A stretch of DNA of 64,000 nt from Scytalidium lignicola (lineage: Eukaryota > Ascomycota > Leotiomycetes), in contig NCSJ02000013.1 in assembly GCA_002812745.2 (NCBI GenBank), positions 226,660 to 290,659 on the forward strand, given 5' to 3'. This document shows, one piece after another, positions 11,219-21,932 of this stretch. The notes under the pieces were generated by a model. The model saw only the letters and a list, made by a program, of their open reading frames with translations, was not told where the DNA came from and searched no databases. The position numbers and the translations under genes are program-made. The first letter of the stretch is position 1, and each line of letters begins with the position of its first letter.

Positions 11219-12170
11219 AAACAGCTAATTGAAGTTATTAAAAGCTAAATTAGATGGCCAATCAATAAATATAAAGAACTTAAAGAAATGACACTCGCGT
11301 CCGAGTTCTTGTAGTGCAAGGTTCATGGGGTGGGGACTACGGGTAAAGAACGGTTAACATGGATATCTACGCCGTAGCCAACCGGAATTACAGGGATTAC
11401 AGGGTACTGCAAGCAAACAAAGCATACTACAACACCTGAACTTGCTGTTGAAACCTCCTATCTACACAAATAAAATGGCCAACTACCTGTTAACTTAGTG
11501 CTGTTGATTTTAGCATAGCCAGGGCCACTGCAGCAGTGGGTACATAGCGATTCCACAATAATCTTCCAGTTACAATAGTATTCAACTTATGATGGGTTGG
11601 AAAGACCACTAAGCATGGTACAAAATATGTTAACAGAGTATCTTCTATTGTAAGCTTCAAAAAGATTTGCTTAGAAAATTCTTCACTTTTCTTTCCTTAT
11701 ATAAACCATCGTGAAAATGAGATAGTTATTGACTACTTATGTGCTTGTAAAGTCTTAATGTGCTGTACTGTAATATGTTTTTAATCATGTATTAGAATGC
11801 CAGGCAGGCGAGATATGAGGCTTCTCTTTAGTCTTCAATCAAGATGCTCGATTTATTTCAGATTCTACGTCTAAATAAATGAGCTCTAAAAATTGTGCCC
11901 GCGTCAAGCAAAGTTCAACCAATATATATTTCAATAAATAACTATACAGTCCATACGATCGAGATCGGGCCAGTATAAGGAAGTAAAATAGCCCCGATTA
12001 CATCATTTGAACTAAACATCAGAGAACCGGCCAGTATAAGGAAATAGAATAACTCTGACTTACATCATTTGAACTTGATATACTTAATATGAGTAGGATA
12101 ACCTCCACTTATAATTAAATTATGGGCATTCTTTTAACTCTACGTTTTTGGTGGACCAACCTTAGAAAAT
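11219..12170. other. intergenic, AT-rich
   Basis: Upstream of the ketopantoate reductase and downstream of the first tRNA-like unit. It is AT-rich and gene-free apart from an imperfect direct repeat described separately. Confidence 0.5.
11966..12074. repeat. imperfect direct repeat, about 48 bp twice
   Basis: Two copies, about 11966-12012 and 12027-12074, share GGCCAGTATAAGGAA and end in TACATCATTTGAAC. They differ by scattered substitutions and a small insertion. The spacing start to start is about 61 bases. This could be a decayed local duplication or part of an old element. The unit lies about 115 bases from the first tRNA-like unit. Confidence 0.75.
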
Positions 12171-12175
12171 AAAAA
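12171..12175 (-). terminator. Pol III-type T-run after tRNA-like unit 1
   Basis: Read on the minus strand, five T residues occur 14 bases beyond the tRNA-like 3' end, followed by more T-rich sequence. This is the usual form of an RNA polymerase III stop. Confidence 0.55.
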
Positions 12176-12189
12176 TATATATTGAGAAT

Positions 12190-12298
12190 TCCCAGACCTG
12201 GGATTCGAACCCAGAACGCCGCCCCCGTAGGGCCTAGACAATGCCTCATCGGCAAGGCTAGGTGTCACCGGCAATGTTACCAATTACACCAATCCGGG
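12190..12298 (-). tRNA. tRNA-like gene with an insert or intron, isotype unresolved
   Basis: Read on the minus strand, a 7-bp acceptor stem (5' CCCGGAT with 3' GTCTGGG, including G-U pairs) and a perfect T arm, CTGGG-TTCGAAT-CCCAG, can be drawn. The T arm gives a strong B box. The D arm GTGTAATTGGTAACAT fits an A box. A Pol III T-run follows. Between the D and T arms there are too many bases for a simple tRNA. A 30-base hairpin (CCTAG ... CTAGG, with an inner TGCC/GGCA pairing) could be an intron. With the stem TGCCG/CGGCG the loop would read G-U-GAC-A, suggesting Val(GAC), but only two variable-loop bases then remain. I therefore leave the anticodon open; a pseudogene is possible. Confidence 0.5.
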
Positions 12299-12851
12299 TG
12301 TTTTTATGGAAAGTTATTTGCTATTATAAATCTACGTATATCCTCAGTCTAACCGTTAATTATTCTATCTATTGCGTATCCCGCACGTGACCCATTAAAT
12401 CCCTTCTACCTGTGATTAGTAAAGTTGTAAGTTAATTTTTAAAAGTAAAAGTAACCGTGTAAATAACAATATACAAGTTTAAAGTAAGTAGCAAGTTCTT
12501 GAGGTGACTTGCTCTTAAGGAACAAGTTTACCTTTGTACACTTTAACTCTTCTACTAGGTCCATGTGATATTACCCCTTGTCCACTACAAGCATAACCAC
12601 CAAAACATTTTGACAGCAATATAATACGTTTGCTACCAACCAGTGCTATATATTGTATACTCATTTATAATATCTGATGTCGTATGCGTATAATTTGCTC
12701 TTTGCCAAGTAATGACTCTATATAAAAGATAATCATAAAAGTGGAATCTAAAAGCTATTCATTCCCACTAAAAGCCTAATTTTGCTGAACACATGTTAGG
12801 TTAATTCCAAAAATAAATATCAAAGATTCTCTTCTGTAATAAAACAGAGCT
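12299..12851. other. intergenic between the two tRNA-like units
   Basis: AT-rich sequence with no open frame of interest and no third B box that forms a T arm. Confidence 0.5.
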
Positions 12852-12858
12852 AAAAAAA
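12852..12858 (-). terminator. Pol III-type T-run after tRNA-like unit 2
   Basis: Seven T residues on the minus strand, 16 bases beyond the 3' end of the second tRNA-like unit. Confidence 0.6.
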
Positions 12859-12874
12859 GTAAGGGAACGTCAAG

Positions 12875-12961
12875 TGCGTGATGCGAGATTCGAACTCGCG
12901 TCTTCTGCTCATCAAGAGATATTTGGGTGGCAGATAAGTTATACCACTACTATAATCACGC
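12875..12961 (-). tRNA. tRNA-like gene with an enlarged anticodon loop, isotype unresolved
   Basis: On the minus strand the acceptor stem is perfect (GCGTGAT with ATCACGC, then A73). The T arm GCGAG-TTCGAAT-CTCGC is perfect and supplies a B box. The D region contains TAGTAGTGGTATAAC, like tRNA-Gly A boxes. The best anticodon stem, TCTGC/GCAGA, leaves a normal 4-base variable loop (AGAC) but an anticodon loop of 21 bases. If 14 of these are an intron after position 37, the anticodon would be CCC (Gly) with A instead of the invariant U33. An alternative stem, CTTAT/ATGAG, gives U33 and anticodon GCC (Gly) but an 8-base variable loop. A T7 run follows downstream. Gly is favoured, but a pseudogene cannot be excluded. 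Confidence 0.55.
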
Positions 12962-13193
12962 ATCTGAGTCTTGAGACCAAAAGGCCATTTGACTGGATTG
13001 ATAAATTTGTGTCTTATTTTCATATTTGAAGCTTTGTTTGTTTGCAGATTTTTCTTTTCGTAGCCTTGTGCAAGTAACCGTAGAGCCTTGCCAGCCTTGC
13101 ATGTTTTGACCCCACTAGCGAAGAAGTGGGTTTTTGGCGGGGCAGTTAGAAGGCTGAACACCAAAATTCGTCATTTCTAACCTCCCAACATAG

Positions 13194-14006
13194 ATGGCAA
13201 AGATGTTACGAGACGATGAGAACTTCCCGCCACATTTGGACGAGTATATAATATCTACTGATATTGAGGAAGATGGAAACACGCAATTATCCAACAGGGT
13301 TTATCGCAATGATGAGTTGGATGATGTATTCGGCTCAGCCCCTCCATCTCCTTCAGCCGTTGATTTCGAACATCAGCACTATCCGGATGGTTTGCACTCA
13401 TCACATAGAATTGGAAATTTGGAGCCATCTGATATTCCAAGGTTAAAGGAGAAGCATGAGACCGAGGGCTATAGAGATGGAGTTACAACTGGGAAGGCAA
13501 CAACTGTGCAAGCCGGATTCGACGAAGGCTATTCACTTGGTGCTGTGCTGGGCTTGAAGATTGGAAAGATATTAGGACTTCTCGAGGGTTTATGGAGCGC
13601 GGTATCTTCAGCTACCAAAACAAATGGCAATTCAGACCATAGAGCGGCTCAAATTGACTGGATAACTGAAGAGCGGCGGTTATCACGACTCTTGGGGGAA
13701 GCGAGGCAAGAGTTGAAAACAGAGAGTGTTTTTGGAAAAGAATGGTGGGGAGAAGATGGAATCTGGAAGTTCAAAGTCAGAGGAGAAGGCAAAGATGGAA
13801 AAGAAGTACTCTTTCCCGATGTAGCGGCCTCGCATCCTTTGGTGGCTAAGTGGGAAGCAATTCTATCACAAGAGGTACAGAAGTGGAACCTAGACCTGAA
13901 GCTGATGGAGGGAGAACAAGATGAAGAGAGACAGAACTTACCAGAGAAGACCGTGGAGCAGCCAACTATAGCTGGAATTGCGACTAAGCAGGAGTTGAGC
14001 TGGTGA
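13194..14006 (+). CDS. YAE1: YAE1-type protein (Fe-S cargo adaptor for the Rli1/ABCE1 factor)
   Basis: A single-exon protein of 270 residues. Residues 92-132 form a regular series with a glycine every fourth position, the deca-GX3 motif of the Yae1/Lto1 family. Ten of the eleven positions are Gly; one is Thr (residue 104). The preceding DDVFGSAP (about 43-50) and SDIPRLKEKH also fit the Yae1 rather than the Lto1 branch. In yeast, Yae1 and Lto1 link the cytosolic iron-sulfur targeting complex to Rli1, an ABC protein needed for ribosome recycling. The C-terminal half is charged and longer than in yeast, with Trp-rich WWGEDGIWKFKV. Two in-frame ATGs (13194 and 13203) are possible starts. The Lto1 partner is not in this window. 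Confidence 0.85.
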   Translation: MAKMLRDDENFPPHLDEYIISTDIEEDGNTQLSNRVYRNDELDDVFGSAPPSPSAVDFEHQHYPDGLHSSHRIGNLEPSDIPRLKEKHETEGYRDGVTTGKATTVQAGFDEGYSLGAVLGLKIGKILGLLEGLWSAVSSATKTNGNSDHRAAQIDWITEERRLSRLLGEARQELKTESVFGKEWWGEDGIWKFKVRGEGKDGKEVLFPDVAASHPLVAKWEAILSQEVQKWNLDLKLMEGEQDEERQNLPEKTVEQPTIAGIATKQELSW

Positions 14007-15268
14007 TGTTAGCGAGGATACTGCCAACACACCATCACAATTGTTATATTCAAGCAGCCAATACAGAGAGCTGTCCCCAAAGCTCAAAAGCGCAGGTATC
14101 ACCGCTTCCAACGGCGAGAACAAGGATGACACAATCCTTTCAGATGGTCACACAAGATCTAGAAGGTGAACCTCTATTAAAGCCGTACAACCAGGAAGAT
14201 TGTATACCAATCTGATGAACAGGAGGTTACAGGGGAAACCTCTCGGATGTCACTACCGACGTTAAACAAAATCTGTGAGCTACATGGATAGCTTGTAGAA
14301 CCATCAGATCTGAGATCTTAGATGTTCTTCATGACTTATTCAAAATGATCGATATAAGACTTACATCCTAGTTTCTAAGGATATATATTCATGCTACTCT
14401 TGTGTCATCGAACGAGAATCATAAGATTATAGTATTCACGATACATTCATATTCTTAATAAACACTGCATATAATCTAGATCATCTTCTCCCATATACAA
14501 TGAGCACTTTAGAATTCCCCAACAAAAATCTTCTATACATAATAACACCAGTTAAATTCCCATTATTTATATATACTTCCCTCAAGGTGGTGTGATTGAA
14601 CATAAATAAAAAGTCAAAGATATAAGACCCCTCATATATATATATATATGAAATAAAGTATAATACAAGTCCATTATAACTCCAATTTATGATTACACAC
14701 AACGTGACAGGAAATCAACTGAACGTGAAACAAACAAAACGTTACCTAGACTCAATCCCTACTATGCACGATCCCGTTTAGCTAGTAGCTTAATCTGTCC
14801 GTAGCCGTGGCTCTGTTGCCTTTTTCCTTTCTTTCAGGGGGACGTATCATGTTCTATCTAACAAAAATCCATCTCCTAAATTGAGATTGATCTCGATCTA
14901 AGGTTAGAAGAACCGGGGAAAGTGAAAAGGTTTTGGAGGGGGGTATTATTTAGGTCTATATTTCGTATTGTACATATGTCATGTAGAATATTTAGAAAGA
15001 AGCATTTTCGTTTTATTTTATCAAAATTTCGGAGGTATAATTAAGAAACTTCAACTATAATTACTGTTACTGGAGCCTGCAATATCTGTTGTCAGTATTT
15101 GAAAGAAGTGGGAAGTAACTCTGGGTACTTCCTTAGAAAGCCTCTTATGGCAATATATTGACCAGAAGACTAAAACCCATCAGTATTATTTAATCTATCT
15201 TTTCTTATCCCACGTCCCCTTTTTCACCTCTAGAATAAATATTTCCCTCTCAAATAAGTATAGGAACG
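14007..15268. other. intergenic, AT-rich, promoter side of the oxidase gene
   Basis: Holds the YAE1 3' region and about 1 kb before the glyoxal oxidase. It is AT-rich, with a TA repeat near 14640 and poly-T and poly-A tracts. No gene is visible. Confidence 0.5.
14634..14649. repeat. (TA)n microsatellite
   Basis: Eight TA units in an AT-rich intergenic stretch. Confidence 0.8.
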
Positions 15269-17510
15269 ATGAATGTGGATATTCTGTCTCTGCTTCTGCC
15301 TCTGAGTATCTTCTTGGCTTCGGCAAATATTATGCTAGCCAGAGATGTCTCTGCTCCTAGGGAGGATGGATTATGTGGAGTTGTAAGTTTTCTCTGTTTC
15401 CAGGCAGTGGAATGCATACCTAAATTTCATAGGATTACGACGATGCTACATGTGACCCTAATGATCCTTTTGGTGGATGTTGTTCGGCAGGTGGGTATGT
15501 TCCCCCTGGAGCTGCTTGTTTCTCTGGGTCTATATTACTGACTACTTACATAGATTCTGTGGTGATACTCCTGATCACTGCCTTCTCTCCCATGGATGTC
15601 AAAGTGGTTGCAAAGATGGACCAGAAGAAAGCAATACTCAGGAGTCCGGTATTAACCACAGTGCGTCTACCATGCCAACTGGATCAACCAACACAGCGGC
15701 CGTGACAAGAGATGGTAAATGCGGTTCATCTAATGGCAATACTGTATGTGGTAACTGGCACAATGGCAACTGTTGTTCCATCGATGGTTTCTGGTAAGTA
15801 AGACTCGATCCTTCATAGCGTATATTTCACGTTCCAAAGACATCTAGCGGCAATTCAACATCCCACTGCGGTCCCGGCTGTCAATCTGGCAACTGCGTCA
15901 ACACGCCAGCGGAGGATGCCCCAGGACCAAGTGCAGCACCAGCACCAGCTATTCCCAATGCCGGCTCATTTTCCATAGTCGGTCAGTCAGGAGTCCCGGC
16001 TATGCATGCGGCTCTCTTGCCAAACGGACGAGTTATGTTCCTCGACAAGCTCGAGAATTACACTCAGCTTCGCACCCCCGATGGCTATTACGCCATGTCA
16101 GCGGAATACGATCCTGTCACCAATATACCCTTTCCACTGGCCTACTCGACGAATGCGTTCTGCACAGGTGGGGCATTCCTAGCAAACGGAACGGTGATCT
16201 CTGTTGGAGGAAATGCTCCTTTGACATGGCTCGATCCAAATATTGGTGATGGGTTCAAGGCTATTCGCTACCTCAGCCGCTCAGCAACAGACCCGAAGCT
16301 GGACGGTCAGAGCTGGATGGAGCCAGGTAACAAGCTCGCCAGTCCGCGCTGGTATGCCACAGCACAGATGATACCGGATGGTAGAATCTTCGTTGCTTCA
16401 GGCAGCCTTAACGGCCTCGATCCAACCAATCCGGCAAATAATAACCCGACTTATGAGATTTTAAGTGCAGAGGGGATTTCCCAAGGCGAAAGTATTCCGA
16501 TGGATATTCTCATCAAGAACCAACCATACTACATGTGCCCATTCGTGCATCTTCTCAACGACGGCTCGCTTTTCATCTTTGCTTCAAAATCATCCGAGGT
16601 CTTTGATCTGGACACCAATACCACCATCAAGTCACTTCCAGATCTGCCAGGGGATTACCGTACCTACCCAAATGCCGGTGGCAGTGTTCTCCTACCATTG
16701 TCGAGTGCGAACAACTGGTCGCCCGACATCATTATCTGCGGTGGAGGTGCCTACCAAGACATCACCAGCCCTACTGACCCTTCCTGCGGCCGAATCCAAC
16801 CGCTTTCCGCAAACCCAACTTGGGAGATGGATGCCATGCCTGAAGGACGTGGTATGGTCGAAGGCACACTGTTGCCGGATGGAACAGTTATCTGGCTCAA
16901 CGGTGGCCAGAAGGGAGCAGAAGGATTTGGGCTCATGACTGATCCGACGTTGGAAGCGCTCCATTATGATCCCGCTGCGCCTCTAGGAAAGAGATGGAGC
17001 AGGCTTGCCAGCTCAACCATTCCACGACTGTACCATTCCATTGCACTACTCTTACCCGATGGTAAGATCATGGTGGCAGGATCGAACCCAAATGAGATGC
17101 CCATTCTCACGGCGGACGCGGCACATCCATTCATCACGGAATTTCGAGTCGAGACTTTCACTCCGCCATACCTCAGTGGGGACCACGCCAACAGAAGATC
17201 AACGGACATGACTCTGCCCATCGAGGTGATTGAAGCGAACGGGATGGTGTTCCATATCTCATTCACGGTGCCGGAGGGTGCCGAGAGGGTCCAGGCTGTG
17301 CTGCATCACGGCGGGTTTGTCACGCATAGCTTGCACATGGGACAGAGGATGTTGGAGTTGGATATCTCGAATTGGACGCCGGGCGTAACGCGCCAGGAGA
17401 TAGCTGTGAGCGCTCCACCGAATAACAATGTGGCACCACCGGGACCCTACATGTTTTTCGTGGTTGTGGACGGTATTCCCTCGGTGGGGAAGATGGTCAT
17501 GGTTGCTTGA
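15269..17510 (+). CDS. secreted glyoxal oxidase-type copper radical oxidase (AA5) with two chitin-binding CBM18 modules
   Basis: Four exons (15269-15382, 15433-15494, 15554-15793, 15848-17510) join in frame to 692 residues. A signal peptide (about 1-25) is followed by a first CBM18 (about 35-79; the splice gives CCSAGGFCGDTPDHC) and a second (about 112-155; NCCSIDGFCGNSTSHCG), each Cys-rich as in hevein-like domains. The oxidase core starts near residue 165. All glyoxal-oxidase metal-site residues are visible: Cys244 (NAFCTGG) and Tyr308 (SPRWYATA), which form the Cys-Tyr cofactor, plus Tyr534-His535 (PRLYHSI) and His632 (VTHSLHMG). Such enzymes oxidise small aldehydes and make hydrogen peroxide; the CBM18 pair suggests action at chitin or the cell wall. 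It lies 1.2 kb upstream of the annexin gene on the same strand, with no evident link. Confidence 0.93.
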
Positions 17511-17767
17511 GTGGGGAGAGGAGAGAGGTGGAGAGAGTGTGAGAATAAGGTGGATGTTTTTTTCCCTCTCAGGCGAAGCAAGCAGAAAGGCATGAATTTA
17601 TTAATTAGGGAAAAGGACATATGATCGATCCACGGCCACAGGAGGGGTTAATAACAGGGAAGACTTCAAACGGGAGATGTGCGCATGTGAGCGGTGGTTG
17701 GGTTGTTTTTCAATTGAAGCATACGATGCATCAAGTCATAGCCACGTCTTAAGAGTCAATGTTTGTT

Positions 17768-17784
17768 GTACAGTACAGTACATT
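17768..17784. repeat. TACAG-type short repeat
   Basis: The sequence TGTACAGTACAGTACAT is one of several intergenic clusters of the overlapping motif TACAGTA in this window. Confidence 0.7.
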
Positions 17785-18003
17785 GCATTTGCATCCCAGG
17801 TTCAAGCACAGCCTCATAGTAATCATATGTACTCGGTACCCCCGTAGTCGATGTACACAGTAACTTAGAATTCACCGCTGACTTGAACTGACTAAGCCGA
17901 CGAGGCTGAAGCATCCCCCGCCAAAACTCTCTCTTTTCCCCTGGCCGGGCGCAGATCCGCGGAACCTTTTTTTTTTCTCTTTTTTTTGGCGTCCATAGGG
18001 CAG

Positions 18004-18031
18004 CAGTTGGCAGTTGGCAGCTGGCAGCTGG
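18004..18031. repeat. 7-bp tandem repeat (CAGTTGG/CAGCTGG)
   Basis: Four 7-base units; the first two are CAGTTGG and the last two CAGCTGG. Confidence 0.8.
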
Positions 18032-18463
18032 AAACTATAATTAAGTGCTGACTTCGTTAATTCTTTCAATTCCTTGGCTGCGCACGTCAGTCCGTCAGAC
18101 TTCATCATCGCCGAGGGGTTGGTTGGAAAGAAGCTTCCTTCTCGACATTCATTCATTGATCTCACCGTCACCCAATTGACTCGATCTCTTCTCTCTCCCG
18201 ATCATGTCCCTTGTCAATGTCAGAAAACGGCAACTGGTCGTGCTAATTCCCAGCGAAAAAGAGAGAGAAAGAAAGAACAAGAGACCTGTCGGACAGGAAC
18301 GAGATGGATTGCGTCTCCTCCCAGCTCTGGCGGCTGCGTCTCTGGGGGTTGCAAAACGTTTGGGGCGGCTGCGGCAGGGGGTGCGGCGATGCGCTGGACG
18401 CCCGCTGCAAGCCCTCTTCTTCTCCCCGCCCATACGAAACCCTTCAACATGACCAGCCCCCTC

Positions 18464-18640
18464 TNCTCGACTCTCTCTCTCTCTCTTGACCTTGACCTTT
18501 CTACTTCTAGACAGGAGAAAGCTTTCTCTCAGCCGCAGAAACCGTTGCAAAACTCCTTGTTGATTTAGCTCTTTCTATCTCTCTCTCTTCCTCTTTGATT
18601 CTTTTTCTTTTTCTTCTGCTTCTCCTCTTTCTCTCGCTAT
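18464..18640 (+). promoter_or_regulatory. pyrimidine-rich tract upstream of the annexin gene
   Basis: About 175 bases are strongly C/T-rich on the plus strand, including CT dinucleotide runs and repeated TTCTTTTTCTTTTTC-like blocks. They end about 100 bases before the ATG. Such tracts are typical of core promoters of well-expressed filamentous-fungal genes, just before or around the transcription start. An N lies at 18464. Confidence 0.6.
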
Positions 18641-18738
18641 ACACACACACATACAAATATACACAGCACATATACTTGCAGCTGCACCACTCCAATTAAG
18701 TCAAGTCAGCTAGTAACTCACCATCCCATTTCCACACC

Positions 18739-21338
18739 ATGTCCCTTGATCCCCGCGATTCACGTGTCCGGGGCCGCTCCAAGTCGCCCGGCCGTCGCGA
18801 CGAACGCGATCGCTCCCGTTCGCGAGTCGACGAACATATCGAGGAACGCCGCACCGTACAAGCTCCACCACCTGCGCGTCCTCGCTACGATGACTACGAC
18901 GATGATGACTCCACTTCTTCCGACTCGGACGACTCGCGCAATCGTCGTCCGCGAGGATATCAGTATGAAGAAGACAGAAAGACCACCAAGGTCGTGACCG
19001 CCGATCCTCGAGATTGGGACAGATATCGGGACAAAGATCGCGATCCACGATACGGGCTGAGCTCCAAGTACAGTCCTGACTCACCGCAAAAGGGCCATAT
19101 CCCGGGCGCATTTGACGAGGAGGACGAGGAAGACGTGAAAATCAAGTACTCAAGTCAGAAGGTCGAAAATGACGCGAAGGGTCGATACTATGATCGGAAA
19201 GAGGAGGATATAAAGCTTCGGTATTCGGACAAGAGTGGTAAGGACTATCATGCTGAAGCAGGGTACATCAAGAATGGCGCACACAGCCCGCCTAAGCGTG
19301 GCGCGAGGTATTCTCAGACGGACGTGTACAAGTATGCGGAACGGACCGACCCTAGAGACCATGACAGGGATTGGGACGAGAAGGAAAGAGAGCGAGAAAG
19401 AAAGGGAGAAGAGTATGATAAGGAACTTGATAGGCAATTGGAGAAAGAAAGAAAGGAGAAGGAAGAGAGAGACAAGAGAGAGAAAGAGGCTCGACGACAC
19501 GAGAAGGAGAACCATGGAAGGAAACGCGGCGCCTCCTTCAACATGACAGCTGGCCATACCAGCATTGCGGCTGGAATTAACATCTCCCATGATCAGAAGT
19601 CGCAGTACGCCCGACCTCCACCTTCGGGGCCAGAGTATCCCCAGGGATCATCGTATGCCGAGGTCAAGCAATGGGAGTACGCACAAACAGATGAGAAGAT
19701 CAAATATAACACGCGCCCGGAGATATCAGGGTACCCTCCGCATTCTGCAGGACCCTATCCGTACCCCACAGGTCATGGTCGTGACGATTCCCGTCACAGC
19801 GGTGGGTCGCCATACGATTCACCACGGACATCGAAATCCCAGATTGTCACCGTTGCACCTGGCTCCCGCCGCCGGGAATCTCCCCCAAATGCTGGTGGAG
19901 GTGGCCTCTCACTGAGACCGCATTCTCTTTCTGTATCAACAGGTCATCACGGCGGCGCCCAGCTAAGTCTCGCCAGTGCTCCCGGTTCGCCCCTGCTGGA
20001 AGCCTACCACGGAACATACCAGTCCATCTCCCCGATGCCCTCACCCCTCCTAATCGCCAACTCGTCCCACTCAGACCTCAACATTGTCGAAACGATTCCA
20101 CCTCTTGATGAAGATGACATTCGTGCAGACCGTAAAGCACGGCGCACGGCACGGTTCCACGATCCAACTGAAGAAGCCGCCATCTTAGCTAAGGCCCTCA
20201 GAGGCGAGAGGCATGCACCAGACACACAACCACTCATAGAAATCCTACCAGGCCTAACTCACGAACAAGTCATGGATCTACGCGTAGAGTATAAGAAGAT
20301 TGTCAAGACGGGTAGCGAAAAGAAGGGAGTGAACATTGCAAAACACATCAAGATGCGATTGAAGGAGGAAGATCCGAATCTCATGAAGGCCTGCTATGCA
20401 TGTGCTTTAGGGCGATGGGAAAGCGAGGCTTATTGGGCGAATTTCTGGTACCAGGGCGAGAAATCGCGTCGTGAGCTCCTTATCGAATCTCTCATGGGTC
20501 GCTCGAACCGGGAAATCCGAGAGATTAAAGACGGCTTCAGCGACAAGAAGTACAGCGACAGTCTGACGAAGTGTATGAAGACCGAGCTCAAGGAAGATAA
20601 GTTCAAAAAGGCTGTGTTACTAGTCCTGGAGGAGAGAAGGATGGAGGAGCCGAGACCTGGACATGGGTTGGATAGGGACCTCATTGAAGATGATATTAGG
20701 GATTTGCATAAGGCTGTTAGGAGTGAGAAGGGTGGCGAGACAGCGATGATTAATATCATTGTGGTTAGGAGCGACTCTCATTTGAAAGAGGTCTTGAGAC
20801 TGTATGACAGTACATACAAGACGAATTTCGCGCGGGAGATGCTAAAGAAGAGTGGAAACCTGGTGGTAAGTTCTCACTTTTTCCCTCTTCTTCCTACAAA
20901 CGCTTCCAATTGATCCCATAAAATTTTCCCTTTTTTCTTCCTTTATTATTTTCATAAATAAAACATGCTAACACTTTTATCTACTCTCAGGGCGAACTCC
21001 TAGCACACATCCTAAACGGTGTAATCAACAAACCCGTTCGCGACGCCCTCCTCATTCACCACGCCCTCTCCCTCTCCAAATCAGACTCCCTCCGTACCGA
21101 GCTCCTCATCTCGCGTCTCGTCCGCTACCACTGGGACCGCCCACACATGGAGGCCGTAAAGCGTGAGTACCGCAACCGATACGGCATCGAGATGCAGCAG
21201 GCCGTTGCGGAAGGTACGCGGGGTGATTGGGGCCACTTCTGCGAGATGTTGTGCGTTCGACGGATGAGTGATGAGGTGCGAAGAGTGGAGAGGATTGAAA
21301 GGGTTGAGGAGTATAGGGTTTCGTCGTCACGGCATTGA
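18739..21338 (+). CDS. annexin with a long charged N-terminal tail (fungal annexin C type)
   Basis: Two exons (18739-20865 and 20991-21338) join in frame after Leu-Val and give 824 residues. Residues 1-460 are a low-complexity tail rich in Arg, Asp, Glu, Tyr and Pro, with an RS-like start and a coiled, highly charged stretch (about 215-260). The annexin core follows from about residue 465: EEAAILAKALRGER, LTHEQVMDLRVEYKKIVKTG and LMGRSNREIREIKDGF mark repeats, and the second exon supplies the last repeat (GELLAHILNGVINKP). Annexins bind acidic membranes in a calcium-dependent way; in fungal members many type-2 calcium sites (GxGT-D/E) are degenerate, as seems true here, so calcium dependence is uncertain. 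Without the splice the frame would end in intron sequence 12 codons later. Confidence 0.92.
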
Positions 21339-21932
21339 TTGGTTTATTGATGACAGTTTAAACTTTGTTTTGAAGATTAAAATCGGCATTTTTTTTTCAT
21401 TCCGATTATTTGGTTTTGATGACACATTGACAATTGGCATGATATGAGATGAGATGAGATGAGAACTGTACCCAGAATGTTTACAAGGCGTGATGCATAT
21501 CTTGCTTTTTATGTTTGGGTTTATATTTTGTGAACNTTTTTATGGTATGGTAGTGATATCATGGGGGGGGGATATTGTATAGTTTGTTGGATAAGGATAA
21601 TTGGGGCTCTTACTCAATATATCATCGATGTTTGAATGATTTCCGTGGTTAAAGTGTCTCTTGCATCTGTATTTTTGTGAGTCTAGATGGATAAACTTGG
21701 GGATTGGTTAGGATGTTGAATCTGTAGGATGGAGAAATGAAATTTATATTTGTCTACTATGCATACACGCACACTCATATATGTATACAACTCATAGAGA
21801 CAAGACGCAAGGAATAAAGTGATATAATTAATCCCTCTTTTAAATACCATAACCCCCCCAAACCAAACCCAAAAAACAAACCCCCTCTTAACTACATAAT
21901 ATAATATATATCAAAGCCAAAAAAACCCCTCT
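21339..21932. other. intergenic between convergent genes
   Basis: The 3' regions of the annexin (+) and GPI2 (-) genes. It contains T-rich tracts, a GAGAT repeat, a G8 run near 21563, and an N at 21536. Confidence 0.5.
21445..21463. repeat. (GAGAT)n tandem repeat
   Basis: Nearly four copies of a 5-base unit GAGAT in the annexin 3' flank. Confidence 0.8.

Larger units (their letters stand above)
17511..18738. other. intergenic before the annexin gene
   Basis: Includes the oxidase 3' region, the TACAG repeat at 17768-17784, a 7-bp repeat near 18004-18031 and a long pyrimidine-rich tract near the annexin start. Open frames on both strands near 18.1-18.5 kb look like GC-rich or low-complexity noise. 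Confidence 0.5.

Noticed and set aside
18149..18550. Overlapping frames of 80-160 codons on both strands before the annexin gene
   Set aside because: They result from the GC-rich and CT-rich promoter tract and have low-complexity translations; an N lies inside.
19150..19590. A 146-codon minus-strand frame rich in Leu and Ser inside the annexin gene
   Set aside because: It is the antisense of the Lys/Glu-rich tail, where GAG/AAG codons read as Leu/Phe/Ser on the other strand.
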